Both the position numbers and the translations under genes were made by a program. The notes beneath the pieces were generated by a model. That model saw nothing but the letters and a program-made list of their open reading frames with translations. It was not told the origin of the DNA and ran no database searches. Source: Pararge aegeria (Eukaryota; Arthropoda; Insecta; Lepidoptera; Nymphalidae). Taken from it: a stretch of 64,000 nt of DNA. Position 1 is the stretch's first letter; every line of letters starts with the position of its first letter. Below, in pieces: positions 45,222 to 56,464 of the stretch. The stretch covers positions 12,380,921 through 12,444,920 of the forward strand of contig NC_053194.1 in assembly GCF_905163445.1 (NCBI RefSeq), given 5' to 3'.

Positions 45222-45903
45222 TTGTTTCAGTTAATTCAGTTACAAGTTCGTTCTATCTACAAAATGGGTCCGAGAGAGTCATTGAGAGATAAATTTAAAG
45301 ATTTTAAAATAATGACAGTGTATAGTCAGTACATATTTGAAAATTTAATGTACGTCCATAAAAACATTTCTAAATTTAAGAAAAAATGTGACTGCAATAA
45401 TTTAAACATTAGAAGTAAGAATAAACTTACAGTGCAATATACTAGGTTACATAAAATTCATAATTCGTTTAAAGGAAATTGCATACAATTTTACAATAAA
45501 CTACCAATTGACATCTTGGAGATGTCTCTTAAAAAGTTCAAAGTTTGTATTAAACGTAAGCTTATAGAAAAGTCCTATTATAGTATAAAGGACTACGTCA
45601 ACGATAAAAAAGCTTGGGTGTAAATTATTGCTCTAACCAGGTTGCTCTTCTAATAATTTAAAATGACATTGTGAGATGGCGATAACAAAAAAAAAAAAAA
45701 AAAAAAACACCCGGCTAAGTTTGTTGTGGGCTTCTTCTTAGACCGGGACGCGTTTGGAACCCTCGTAGCTTTAGTTTTAAGTTTACGAATGTGGTTATCG
45801 CCATCATCTCACTACCGTGTTGTTCTTATGTACGCATCAAAAGTGCCACCTGTGGGCCTACTTGAATAAAGATATTTTTGACTTTGACTTTGACTTTGAC
45901 ATT
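45222..45903 (+). mobile_element. LINE-Y 3' end with the longest coding remnant (133 codons) and structured 3' UTR
   Basis: 5'-truncated non-LTR element. The open frame to the stop at 45621-45623 is a LINE ORF2 C-terminus: RESLRDKFKDFKIMTVYSQY, YVHKNISKFKK, IRSKNKLTVQ, RLHKIHNSFKGNCIQFYNKL and SYYSIKDYVNDKKAW. That pattern closes jockey/CR1-group reverse transcriptases. The catalytic core is absent. In the 3' UTR, arm GATGGCGATAAC (45675-45686) is followed by A21 (45687-45707), CCGGCTAAGTTTGTTGTGGG, and the complementary arm GTTATCGCCATC (45794-45805). The element ends ACTTGAATAAAGATATTTTT and (GACTTT)n. The family assignment within jockey/CR1 is not resolved. Confidence 0.85.
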
Positions 45904-45934
45904 GACGGACTAATAGGATGGTAAATAAAAAAAC

Positions 45935-46118
45935 CTTGGCCTATAAACAGAGCCTGGCAACACCTGGCATGCAAGGAACACGTCCTACCGCCCTATGTCC
46001 ATCAACCTCATGTGCCACTGATAACCACGCCCTTTACCGGAACACAGCAATAGTGCTTGGTGGCAGAAATAAGCATGGCGTCAATACTTCCCCGGAGAGC
46101 TCGGCCACAAATATCTCT
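45935..46118 (+). repeat. Rep-S copy
   Basis: TATGTCCATCAACCTCATGT, CCGGAACACAGCAATAGTGC and TGGCAGAAATAAGCATGGCG correspond to the right part of the RTE-interrupted Rep-S at 37897-38062. Confidence 0.65.
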
Positions 46119-46509
46119 GCTACTATTAAAATTAAATACATAAATGAATCAATTTAATGCAATTAAAAATGATTCTTCATAGATAAATCTTATTCAACTT
46201 TATTACATTTAAAAAGCTCTAATTTTTATTACAAAAACCCACCGCCGGTAAGCGCCTACTGTGTTAAAAATATAATATTATTTAAAGTAAATATAAAATA
46301 CGGATTTTATAGAATCCGTTTTTATGATACGCATACCCCCTGTGTTGCGGCAAAGTTTCTTGCATAAATACGCTAAATGGTTGAATTGTTTCCAAGTGTA
46401 GGTTGGCCATGAATTAGTTTTATCATCATGATCCTCAGGATATCAATATTTAGTTCCACTTAACGGACGGGGGAAGTCATAAAGCTTTTCCAACAAACCA
46501 AAAATATAT
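46119..46509. other. Unassigned sequence
   Basis: No gene or repeat recognised. Confidence 0.4.
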
Positions 46510-46620
46510 CAATATCCCGCTCTGAGGTCTGCCTCAGACTCTGGTCAGACTCTTCTCTCGAAGTCTCAGATAGGATTATAGCCACCACGCTAGGCGAATG
46601 CAAGGTTTTATACATTTAAC
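46510..46620 (-). repeat. Rep-W-like fragment, degenerate
   Basis: GATTATAGCCACCACGCTAG resembles the reversed GCGTGGTGATTAT block. Weak. Confidence 0.4.
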
Positions 46621-46624
46621 AAAC

Positions 46625-46790
46625 ATTAGCACAAGCTTCGCATAATAAATAACACAGGCAGACGGATTAAGGTGCTCTCCGGGGCTGTAGACAATCTCAA
46701 ACTCCGACCTGGTACTGACAATCCCAGAATACTTATCAATATAAGGCACCACGAGGAATCGAACCCGTGAGCATAATCTTCATGACCATC
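46625..46790 (-). mobile_element. SINE-D-like copy, 5' half
   Basis: AAGGTGCTCTCCGGGGCTGT, ACCTGGTACTGACAATCCCA and a reversed B box in GAGGAATCGAACCCGTGAGC. Orientation and spacing match SINE-D. Confidence 0.6.
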
Positions 46791-47714
46791 CATAGTTGAA
46801 CATACTAACTAAAAATTTAAATGAGTTTGTAAAATTAAACTTTGAATTATTTATTTTACAAATAAATAAACAACATGTATTGAGAAACGTCCTGGTTTTA
46901 CTTAATATCTCTATAAGTTGGTCATACTCACTACAATATGAAGTTGGTAGTAGAGAATTTTGTGACAAAACGCGTCACAAGAAGCTCTTCTCTAGTACTC
47001 AGATTGATGGAGCCACGGTGAAACGTGTTTCTTGCATGCCTTGTAAATTATTGCTCATTTACAGACGATACACATAAATTATTACTATCAAGTATTTATT
47101 TTTACATTTTACAATAACGGACCCTACAATCCACTGTGAATTTATAAAGCCTGAAGTAATATAAATAAAACTAACAATAAATTATTTAGGTTCATAGCCA
47201 GTACTAGAAATAACAATAAAAATGAAGTGGCGAAAAATATTTATATATAAATGATGTAGGGAATACAGTTTACAAATATTATTGTAATAAACAACTGTGA
47301 GATGTAAACATTGGCTGAATATTACAAATTATTACACCGATAACTTTCGTATTAAGTGCTTTTGTTATTCTGTTTTTAAAAATATCAGTTGCTCATTTTA
47401 ACATAAATATCTTTAGCCTTTAGAATATTATTTTAAAAAGTGTAAATAAAGATGTCATATTGAAAGGTGGAGTGTCCTCTAAATAATATGGGCTTCCTAC
47501 GCAGGACTGGTCATAAAGGCGGTCAACTCAAGAAATAAAACGATGCGAAGCCATTCACACTGGTATCCTAAAATATTTATAGCCCCACAGTTATTATTGT
47601 GTCGAGATAAACATTTGCTACCGAAGGATAATATCTCTGATCTTAAGGTATATTTTTAAGCTGATCGCATGTTACAGTGAGCTTCGAGTAACGTATTAAA
47701 TCATTGCGATATTA
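46791..47714. other. Unassigned AT-rich sequence
   Basis: Open frames at 46780-47077 on both strands overlap one another and have no domain. No repeat recognised. Confidence 0.4.
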
Positions 47715-47800
47715 CGTGAAGCCTGCCAAACTGGAGCAGCGTAGTAAGTCTACGGTCTAAAACCATCTCTCCTTTAAGAGAGAAGTCTGGGCAGTGGGCA
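47715..47800 (+). mobile_element. SINE-D 3' end fragment
   Basis: CTGGAGCAGCGTAGTAAGTC, AACCATCTCTCCTTTAAGAG and GAGAAGTCTGGGCAGTGGGC. Confidence 0.55.
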
Positions 47801-47824
47801 TTAATAGTGACAATGGGCATGGGG

Positions 47825-47915
47825 TTATCTCCACCCCCTGCGAGGTTGTTTTATGTGGGCTACTTTTCAGACCAGGGCGCATTTGGAACCCATTCATTTC
47901 GAATCGTCCTTGAAT
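47825..47915 (+). mobile_element. LINE-Y-like 3' UTR relic
   Basis: GCGAGGTTGTTTTATGTGGG, TTTCAGACCAGGGCGCATTT and GGAACCC parallel the CTAAGTTTGTTGTGGGC, CTTAGACCAGGGCGCGTTTG block of LINE-Y. Confidence 0.6.
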
Positions 47916-47919
47916 TTTC

Positions 47920-48100
47920 AAGCGGTGATAGCTTTGTGGATAAGGCCTTGGTTTTTCTTTTGAGGTTCGAGGAGTTCGATCTACGGCATCACGTGCTTTA
48001 ACGGCTAAGGAATAAGTCTTAAGGAAACGTGCATGCCTGAAAGTTCTACATAGTGTTATCATACTCTACATTGTGGTGAACTGCGCCAAAACCACTACTC
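47920..48100 (+). mobile_element. SINE-C copy, degenerate
   Basis: AGCGGTGATAGCTTTGTGGA (head), CGAGGAGTTCGATCTACGGC, ACGTGCATGCCTGAAAGTTC and GTGGTGAACTGCGCC. Confidence 0.65.
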
Positions 48101-48110
48101 ATTCTAATTT

Positions 48111-51100
48111 GTGACACCATTTCTTTAGGGTCAAATTTTAATTTTTTTTAATTTCAATCTTCTCATTTCATTCACTATCTAATTTGCTTTTTATTGTCTA
48201 GTTATAAACTCTCTCATTTGTATTATATGTATGGCCAGTCAATTAATTTATTTGTAACTGAAATTGCCTTATGGAACAAACTTCTGTGAACGCGATATGC
48301 GTAGAAAACTGCGAGATCTGGTAGTATGTATTAAATTACATAATTATAACGGATGTCCAGCTACGAGTGCCATGGGACCGATACAAGTCGTCCGCCGGGC
48401 GCTGGGCCGGTTTGTCGAGGAAATTAGTATTTCTTTACACAAAAAATGTTTGATGGGATGTGCAATTAAAAGTAATGAATTTATATGATAGATATGTTTT
48501 TATATTTCTGCAGAAGGTGGCTTGTTTGGTTATTGAGGCCTATAACCTTTCTTGTTCAGTCAAAATAGACGCTTCAAAACGAGATATCAAAACTGTATAA
48601 ATTTGGTTATGTCTTCTGATGATATAATAACATGGAAGCTTTATTTGTTTTCTTTTATAAATATAACCTAAAATAAACATGTGAAACTAAATAAAACCTA
48701 AAACGTCTTCAAAACCAACGCAGCGAGGCACAGTTTACGAGTTTTATTTACATTCTTCAATTTACTTGCTATAGAAATAATTTCTTATTTTCTATTCTTT
48801 CTTCTTTTCTATTTGACTTTATTTTTTCTTTTAGATATACTGCCTTTATCGTATTTAGACTACCTTATTTATAAAATTTAGGTGAGGGAGGCGGTAAAAG
48901 CCTCCACCATATTTTCTACTGGCATCTGTCTCTTGCTAGAGCACTCCATCTCTTACCTGGCATTTTTGCCAGGTCATCTTCTAATATTTCAATAACCTAC
49001 CGGGTCCTCATTTCCAATGCAAAGGATGCCAGTTGGTTACAATTTGCATCCATCTCATATCTTGACTACTTTTTATGTATCTTTCTCTATTTAAAGATAC
49101 AGAATTTGCTAAAAATTACGTCTTTTATTATTTACTTATTTTACTAATTGTTTTACTGTATATTTTTTTGCAAAAAATGTATACACGAATGCATAAAATA
49201 AAACTATTGCCAGTTGCGTAAGTTAACAATCAACGTAAAATCTTATGTCTATGGTTACGCGAGTCGCTACATTACATCCATCATTTGTTTCGTGGACAAT
49301 CACTAACAGTGCCTGCATAGATAATTGGTAAGCACGATTATACCCATTTGCGACTACCGTTCAATACAAATAAACCGCGGAACGTTTTGTTGCCTCACAA
49401 ATTAATGTGCGATCAATTTTCTATTGAAACGGCCGACGTCGGCGGATCAAAACTCGGGCCAACATTTAAACAACACTTTATAATAGAGGCACAAAAGCTG
49501 CGGTCACAGCACACCGCTCGCCTTAATACCAATAACGAAAACTGTACACAAAAATCAACCAGTCCACTCACCAAACGGGGCAGATGTTATAAGCAACCAT
49601 CCCGTATACCAAACTACCAGACCAATAGGTCAAAAAGACAAAACATCTTGACATTTGTTAGTCTTTTATTTTATATTGAAATATTTATTTATTTTACATC
49701 TTAATAGTACAGCATAATGCCAAATACTAAAAGATGAGTGATGTAAGTGCTATACTCTAAATTCCATTTAATATACTACAAATGCTTTTTATAAATATTG
49801 TAAAATTAATTAGGTGGGATATTGTGAAAAGAATTTCAAATTTGTTTGGTACATACAGCGCATTAATATCCAAAACCTTACTATATTTAACGGTAGTCGT
49901 CGCAGCTGTTATTGTATGAAGCTATGTTAAATTTCACGCCAAGGAATGCATGCCTTTGCGAATAAAATTTCGTAAAATCAACTATAGATAAAAAATAGCA
50001 TCGAAGTAGGAACGGTTTGTAGATGTGTTATTTTATTTATGTGTTTTTCATACCGATAATGCCGATGGATTATATTTCGTCAGTGTTAACATACCAATTT
50101 ATTTTAGCTACCATGTCTTCTCGTAAGCGTACTGCGCTTTGCTCACTGTGTACACATTGACCGTGTTTTCTAAACGCATTTTTCTTCGAAGCAAAGATCA
50201 AATATTTACCATTTCCATGAGCAGCACAATGCCTAATGTTTGTCCCGCCGCGGCGTTGCACTTCGGATCCTGTGTAAACTCAGCCTTACAAATTGAATGC
50301 GGTTCATAATCTTATTCATAATTTTCAATCGTATTCCTATAGGAATAAAGTTAAATCTCAATTGTATAATAATGTTGTAAGGACACTGTGCATAATACTT
50401 TTGTCCGTAGTAGCATTTAGTAGCCTGGAGCCTTTCTGCGGTAACTTTGTATTGGCTACGTTGATGATATAAAAATTAAAAAGATACACACACGGTGAGA
50501 AGATAAATAGAATTTTTCCTCGTTTTGATCTTCTTGCACAAAAAATGCGTAGTAAATACAAGGTTGTTTAAATTAAAAGTGTAAGTGTCTGCATACGTTT
50601 TTTAAGTTACGTTACTTGTTATTATTTTTGGTGTAATTACAGTCTTGATGAATTCAAGGCGGCCCTTTATAAGATGGGTTCCTTGCATGCCCTGCGAAGT
50701 GTTTACGACTTACCATCATCTGCTAGGTAGGTTAATTACCTAAAAAATTTATAAAAGTTATCCAGGCTACTTTTTACTTTAGTTAAGACTGTCCTAATTT
50801 TTATAAAACTTTTTAGTTTAGTAGAGATAGGACTTTGCAAGTTTTAAGAGTGCAAATTTTCTAAGCTGATTCGTATTAAAAATAAAAACAACCCGAATTA
50901 AGTAGCTGGTAAGTAATAGTTAAAAATTCAAAAATTTTCTAAATTCAATTGCTTACACAATTTTTCACGCCAGATTTTTCATAATCACGCAATTATCATA
51001 ATTCGATACAAATTGGTTCGTCGAAGCTATTAAATGGGACGCACTTGCCTATAAGATGCCTTTTTACTCTTCAACATAGGATGGCATTTTTTAGCTCGGA

Positions 51101-51111
51101 AATATAAACGG
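48111..51111. other. Three kilobases without SINE or LINE matches
   Basis: Longest stretch not assigned to any repeat family. Contains a 118-codon frame (49348-49704) with no domain, a 12-bp palindrome GCCGACGTCGGC (49432-49443), and the hairpin at 48956-48973. Without alignment to other genomes I cannot tell unique host DNA from old repeat. Confidence 0.45.
48956..48973. repeat. Small perfect hairpin
   Basis: CCTGGCA, TTTT, TGCCAGG. Stem of seven, loop of four. Confidence 0.8.
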
Positions 51112-51342
51112 TTCTGGCATGAATTATAGCCGAATTTGAATCCCAGCACTCACCTCTAACTTTTCTAAGTTATGCGCAATTAAAATATCACTTGCTTCAA
51201 CATTGAAGGAAACATCGAGAGGAAACCTGCACGCCTGAGAGATCTCCATAATGTTATCAAAGGTGTCTGGTGCCCACCGCATGGTGGCCTTAACTCCTTC
51301 TGACTGTGGGGGGAGCCTTGTGCCCAGTAGTGAGCCCATTAA
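51112..51342 (+). mobile_element. SINE-C copy
   Basis: TTTGAATCCCAGCACTCACC, TAAGTTATGCGCAATTAAAA, GAGGAAACCTGCACGCC, GCATGGTGGCCTTAACTCC and GTGCCCAGTAGTGAGCCCAT. Confidence 0.8.
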
Positions 51343-51345
51343 GAT

Positions 51346-51632
51346 TTTAAAAAAGCTTGGGTGTGATTTTTTCTAGCTTCATAGCCTAATATAAATTTAC
51401 TGTGAGATGGTGATAACAAAAAAAATACCCGGCTAAGTTTGTTGTGGGCTCTTCTTAGACCAAGGCGCGTTTGAAACCCTCGTAGCTTTAGGTTTAAGTT
51501 GGCAAACGAAGTTATCACCATCCCCTTACAATTATGTAAACGTATATGTATGAACTATGAACGCTTCATAAGTGCCTGTTATAGACCTACATGAATAAAG
51601 AAATTTTGAATTTGAATTTTTGAATTTAAATA
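51346..51632 (+). mobile_element. LINE-Y 3' end
   Basis: Begins at the last ORF2 codons (AAAAAAGCTTGGGTGTGA). UTR arms are GATGGTGATAAC (51406-51417) and GTTATCACCATC (51511-51522). The tail is TTGAATTTGAATTTTTGAAT. Severely 5'-truncated and directly downstream of a SINE-C. Confidence 0.88.
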
Positions 51633-51654
51633 TTTAATTTATTTAACTTCACAA

Positions 51655-51689
51655 CGCATAGGTTATAGCAATTGGCTATAACCTATGCG
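51655..51689. repeat. 15-bp perfect inverted repeat
   Basis: CGCATAGGTTATAGC, spacer AATTG, GCTATAACCTATGCG. Lies just beyond the LINE-Y tail. Confidence 0.9.
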
Positions 51690-52062
51690 ACTCCATTATT
51701 GTGTTTGTGTATACAAATAGATATATCTTGGGCTTTGCATGTCAATGGTTAGTTATAAGAAAAGGTAGTGATCGCCCGGAGAAGTTTGCGAGATAAATTA
51801 CATTTAAACATCGGCACTCGTGATTACATTGATTTAAATAAGACCTTACACGACTCTTGATCGACTCAGTGATTATTCATGAGAAATTAATTTCGAATTA
51901 ACATAAATTGTTCAATTTAAATATTAATTAGTGAAAGATTGACATAAGTATATTCATTAATTCCTAAAGACATTGGAATGGTCGCAAATTAAACTTAATT
52001 TATTTCAAGTATTCCTAAGTTATAAGTTTCTTTGAAACGTTTGTCTTTTTGTTGTGACTTCT

Positions 52063-52265
52063 CCTTAGTGCAGCGGTAAGTGCTGTGGTTTTAAGTGGGA
52101 GGAACCGGGATCATTACCGGGCACAGAGGGCATTTCAGAATCTTCTCTGATTTGGTTTAGTAGTAGGTCATGTGAAAGCCAAAGCAAGCTACCATTTTCA
52201 ACATTACTTACCCCCAGGTGAGATTACTATTAAGAGCTAACTTTAAGTGGTATAAAAAACGCGAT
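52063..52265 (+). mobile_element. SINE-B copy, degenerate
   Basis: CTTAGTGCAGCGGTAAGTGC, GGAGGAACCGGGATCATTAC, TCTTCTCTGATTTGGTTTAG and AGAGCTAACTTTAAGTGG. Confidence 0.75.
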
Positions 52266-53729
52266 AACATAATTTTCTCACAATATATTACGATTACTTA
52301 AATAATATTATTATTTAAAAAAAGGGTATAGCTCGCCCTTTTTTGCTAGATCTTCATAAAAATTTAGTCAAACAATGAAATATATAAAATTACTTGTAAA
52401 AGTAACAGCCAATAAACGTAAACAGTTTTCAAACAAACAGCACTCAGTGCTATAAAAGCGTCTTTAAGTAAATAACCCTAAAAATTGCAAAAAGGGAAAA
52501 AATCCATTATAATTGCACAAACGTCTTATCAAAAACCTTTAGAGCTCCGTAAGTTATAAATCTCGCAATAACAATAAATACTCAGTCATTTTTAGGGGCT
52601 CGTACGAGTAGAAGAAAAACGCAACTAGCTAAAGGTATCTATGTAGGTAAATAACAGTCAGCTGATTTTCTGTATAGCATATAGATAGAATGATTATGAG
52701 AACAAGCACCTTTTCATATTTTCTTGACAGTTACATCTTAATAACCCAGTGGTGAATTTATTGGTTGCCAAATCCACTTAACACTACCACCGATATACCA
52801 CTCATTAAATTTATGCAGTTGGCAGTTTAAATGCAGTTCTAGAAATGTAATTATACCGCACAGTTATAGTAACCATTGGAATATATTAAAAAGACCTTAT
52901 GCGATAGTGTAGCTTTTTTTTAAAAAACAATCTTAACATTATAATATTTAATTACCTCGTCCTGTAACAAATAACCCACATTGCGATCCTTGATCCACAA
53001 TTCACTCAGAGCGCAACAATACAAATCACATTGCTCTGATATGACATTGAGGATGCGGAGGGCGCGCGCCATTGGTGTCTCTTTTAATAAATTTGTCCGC
53101 CTAATCGGTACTTCCAGCAGTGACGGCCGTCGCCTCCGCCTCACATACCCCTCGGGGACACACAACCTTACTTTTATTAGCACGTCTGGATTGTGTGTCT
53201 TACCTCGCATTACCTATACAATATAAGCCACGAGTGTAAATTCCCTCGTGATTATTAATTTTGACTCTACAGAACCCGAAGCCTGCAATCCTAACTTTCC
53301 CATGCCCGGCTTTTTTGTCTTAAGCGATCTTTCCCTGGGTCCTTATATCCCCCGCGCGAATATCTCAATTAACAGTGCAATAGCAATAAACAGTCGGCGT
53401 TGCGCAAAACAAAGGGGTTCGGGCTTTTGTGACCCTTTTGTTAACATTATAACAGCTTATACAACTTTCTTTATGCCAATGTCTTTGTTTGTTTACCCGT
53501 TAGGCAATTTCGCAGAGATGACTAACTTTTGAAATGCTCTAACTGTCTCGTTGTAAATATTTCAAATCATTGTCTTCCACTCCTACTCCTGAGATATGAT
53601 CAAAAATATGCAATTTTTATTTCCTAGTCCACTACACATTGCAGCCGCCACAACTTTGCGACGTTCATATTTTTCCACAACTCCCTAAATGTGTAAAAAT
53701 ATGTTCAAGAATAAAGTAAATAGAAACTA
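52266..53729. other. Unassigned sequence with a less AT-rich block
   Basis: About 53040-53430 is richer in G and C than its flanks and matches no repeat in the window. Open frames on both strands (52981-53226, 53248-53532 plus; 52920-53210 minus) lack recognised domains. Confidence 0.45.
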
Positions 53730-54032
53730 AAACAATACACACATCGCCCCAAAGTATGCGTAGCTTGTGTTATGGGATGACTGATGAATATTTTTATTAA
53801 TAATGTACATAAACACTTAGGATATACATATAAACACTCAGACACTTAAAACAAATTCCAATTCAAATTCAAATTCATTTATTTCAAGTAGGCCTACTTT
53901 ATAAGCACTTTTGAAACGTCAAGTATGTATGTTTGTGTGACTCTACCAAAACATTCATACTCATCTCAAAAACATTTTACAGTAGTGGGAATTGAACCCA
54001 CGGCCTCTAAACCCATACCCCTGGGAAATCGG
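53730..54032 (-). mobile_element. SINE-A copy split by a LINE-X insertion
   Basis: Left part ACACATCGCCCCAAAGTATG to ACTCAGACACTTAAAAC. Right part AACATTCATACTCATCTC, GTAGTGGGAATTGAACCCAC to the altered head. The two halves join perfectly when 53856-53950 is removed. Confidence 0.85.
53856..53950 (-). mobile_element. LINE-X 3' UTR insertion inside SINE-A
   Basis: Reversed (GAATTT)n tail, TTATTTCAAGTAGGCCTACT, AAGCACTTTTGAAACGTCAA and GTGTGACTCTACCA. Only the last 95 or so bases of LINE-X. A short AAAACA at each junction may be the target duplication. Confidence 0.85.
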
Positions 54033-54191
54033 TAACGTATATAACTCAAGAAACTATCCTATGTGTACAATAAAACAAACCTAAATCAATTTCACAGTTC
54101 TATGGAATAAACCAAGAACATGTCCAGCCAAAGAGGCTTTGTTAATAGTTATTATACCATTTATAGATAAATCGCTTATTACTTACATATG

Positions 54192-54584
54192 TCCAAACAA
54201 ATTACCAAATGAAATCTTTGAGTTGTCTCTCAATAAGTTCAAAGTTTATATAAAACGTAAGCTTACAGAAAAATCCTATTATAACATTAAGGATTATTTA
54301 AACGATAAAAAAGCTTGGGTGTGAATTGCTCTAGCTTCATAGCTTAATTTAAATTTACTGGAAGATGGTGATAACAAAAAAATAAATTTACCCGGCTAAG
54401 TTTGTTGTGGGCTCTTCTTAGACCAGGGCGCGTTTGGAACCCTCGTAGCTTTAGATTTAAGTTGGCGAACGAAGTTATCACCATCCCGTTACAATTATGT
54501 AAACAATTATGTATGAACGCTTCATAAGTGCCTGTGATAGGCCTACATGAATAAAGAAATTTTGAATTTGAATTTGAATTTGTC
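54192..54584 (+). mobile_element. LINE-Y 3' end with coding tail
   Basis: The frame to the stop at 54322-54324 encodes PNKLPNEIFELSLNKFKVYI and RKLTEKSYYNIKDYLNDKKA. UTR arms are at 54364-54375 and 54474-54485. The tail is TTTTGAATTTGAATTTGAAT. Confidence 0.88.
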
Positions 54585-54935
54585 TTGATGCCAGAACTAT
54601 TAATATTTATTCTGTGCCAATAGTTCACGATCTATCGGAATCATTGAATGACTAAGCCGCGATTACATCATTTATTTCTCATAGATATAATTATTAATTA
54701 ATATTTATTACATACCATTTTTAGAAAACAGAAAATAAAGGACCTCAATATCAAAGTCTTGCAGTGAATAATTTTAATGGCAAAAAATATGCTATTGGAA
54801 TGTTGCTATCTCTACATGAAATAAAACATAAGGAGATTTGTATATTTACCAGCATAGTTGTAAGAGTTGCGTATTCCAAACGACAAATTATTGCATTTCC
54901 ATTCAACGGGAAACGGGATAATACTAAATACTTTT

Positions 54936-55098
54936 ATCATCATCATCCGTATCCTATTAACGTTCTGGCATAGGAATCTTCTCTAATAGGAGAGGTGAGG
55001 AGGTGGTGGGCTTGAATGACTATTGTCAAAAGTTACTGATGATAACCGGAACCTACGGCTCAAAGTTCTCTCCGAAGCACGCATATTTTGCTAACTCC
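54936..55098 (-). mobile_element. SINE-D 3' portion
   Basis: CATCATCATCCGTATCCTAT, AACGTTCTGGCATAGGAATC, GGTGGTGGGCTTGAATGACT and GATAACCGGAACCTACGGCT. Confidence 0.75.
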
Positions 55099-55879
55099 TA
55101 GCTAATACCTTTATATTTTGTAAGATTTAATAATTTCGGCAAGAGTTTGCGAAAGATATAAAATACTATATGATTATAAGAAAAGACTTACATTGAGATA
55201 TTTCAGGAGTGTATTTTGCTTCAAATCAAAACAATAGCTTCTGATATATTCACAACAAGATTTATTCTATTACTTATGGAGCGATAACAATAAATCTCTC
55301 GCACAAGTACCTAAACCAAAGCATTCTTTCCCCAAGGACCGAGTGGTATTTTTATAAAACGCAGTAATCTTCACAGTTCTAAACAAGGTGATCAAGTTTA
55401 ATTCCGGCACACTGCTTTGAATATATTTCAATTTTTATAGCGCTATTATTCCCGATAATATATGAGGTTTAAATAAATTAAAACTAAACTAACACACCAT
55501 AAACGAAATGAGCATTTTTTTAGTTCAAAAACTGTGTTCACGGTGACATTAATTGTATCCCGCATTCATTTTATGATTAAATCACTAAGATGAAACTCAA
55601 TTTTGCGGGATACCATACACAGTATTTTTAAAACAACTGGTTTTGTTTATTTCTAGTATCTTGTATATATATATTTATGAGAATAAGCTGAATTTTAAGA
55701 TGAACAAAAAAATAGCGGGCAAGAAAATGGTGATTGAATTGAAATATTAAGTTTTAAAAATACATTTTATCCCATAGTCTGTGTGACACTCATGCCATAA
55801 ACCCAGACTCAAGAAATCTGTTGAAGCGTACACAGTACACAGTAACGAAATTTGAAGGACCTGTAAAAAGTAACTAAAA
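55099..55879. other. Unassigned AT-rich sequence
   Basis: No gene or repeat recognised. Confidence 0.4.
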
Positions 55880-56068
55880 AATGTAATTCACCATTTTGTA
55901 GTGGCGGTCATCTTGGATTTGAAATAAGTCATACTATTCTAATTTTGAAGCCGTTTGATTTAATCAAAATCGATTCATCACTTCGGAAAATACGTTAAAT
56001 TTTACACATACACACACGCACACACAACACACACACACACACACACAACACACACACAACACACACAC

Positions 56069-56111
<43 letters not shown>

Positions 56112-56145
56112 AAACACCCATCGTTTTTTGTTGGGGGTTAAAAAG
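55880..56145 (+). repeat. Rep-V copy carrying a long (CA)n tract
   Basis: TTCACCATTTTGTAGTGGCG, GTCATCTTGGATTTGAAATA and the closing CCATCGTTTTTTGTTGGGGG, TTAAAAAG match the Rep-V family. The CA microsatellite occupies the position of the CACAAACAGACACAGACAC block in the 40296 copy. Confidence 0.65.
56004..56109 (+). repeat. (CA)n microsatellite, about 105 bp
   Basis: CA dinucleotides with a few ACAACA interruptions in the left half and an uninterrupted right half. Confidence 0.95.
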
Positions 56146-56464
56146 AGGGGATCAATAAATAATTATATAACATTAAAGTATTATTAATGTGAGCAAATAC
56201 ATTGCTGGTTATTTGCCTAAAGTTAATGTCCCAACGCATGATACATTCCTAAAGCTTACCGGCCCCAGATGGGGCTAAGCTGACAAGTATACCGGAGATA
56301 TAATGAAAGTTGAAAGAGACCGGCGGTAAACACATTAACCCAATCGGATCAGACCCTTGATGCTGTGACGCGATCACTAAATCCCTAAATCATGAACACC
56401 GTCAAATATGGCCCAAATGATTTTAATGTTGGCATTACGTTTATGTTTTTTTTTCAATAAATAT
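56146..56464. other. Unassigned sequence
   Basis: No gene or repeat recognised. Confidence 0.4.

Noticed and set aside
49348..49704. 118-codon open frame starting MRLPFNTNKP
   Set aside because: No motif recognised. Its composition is that of random AT-rich sequence toward its end. Kept only as a note in the spacer entry.
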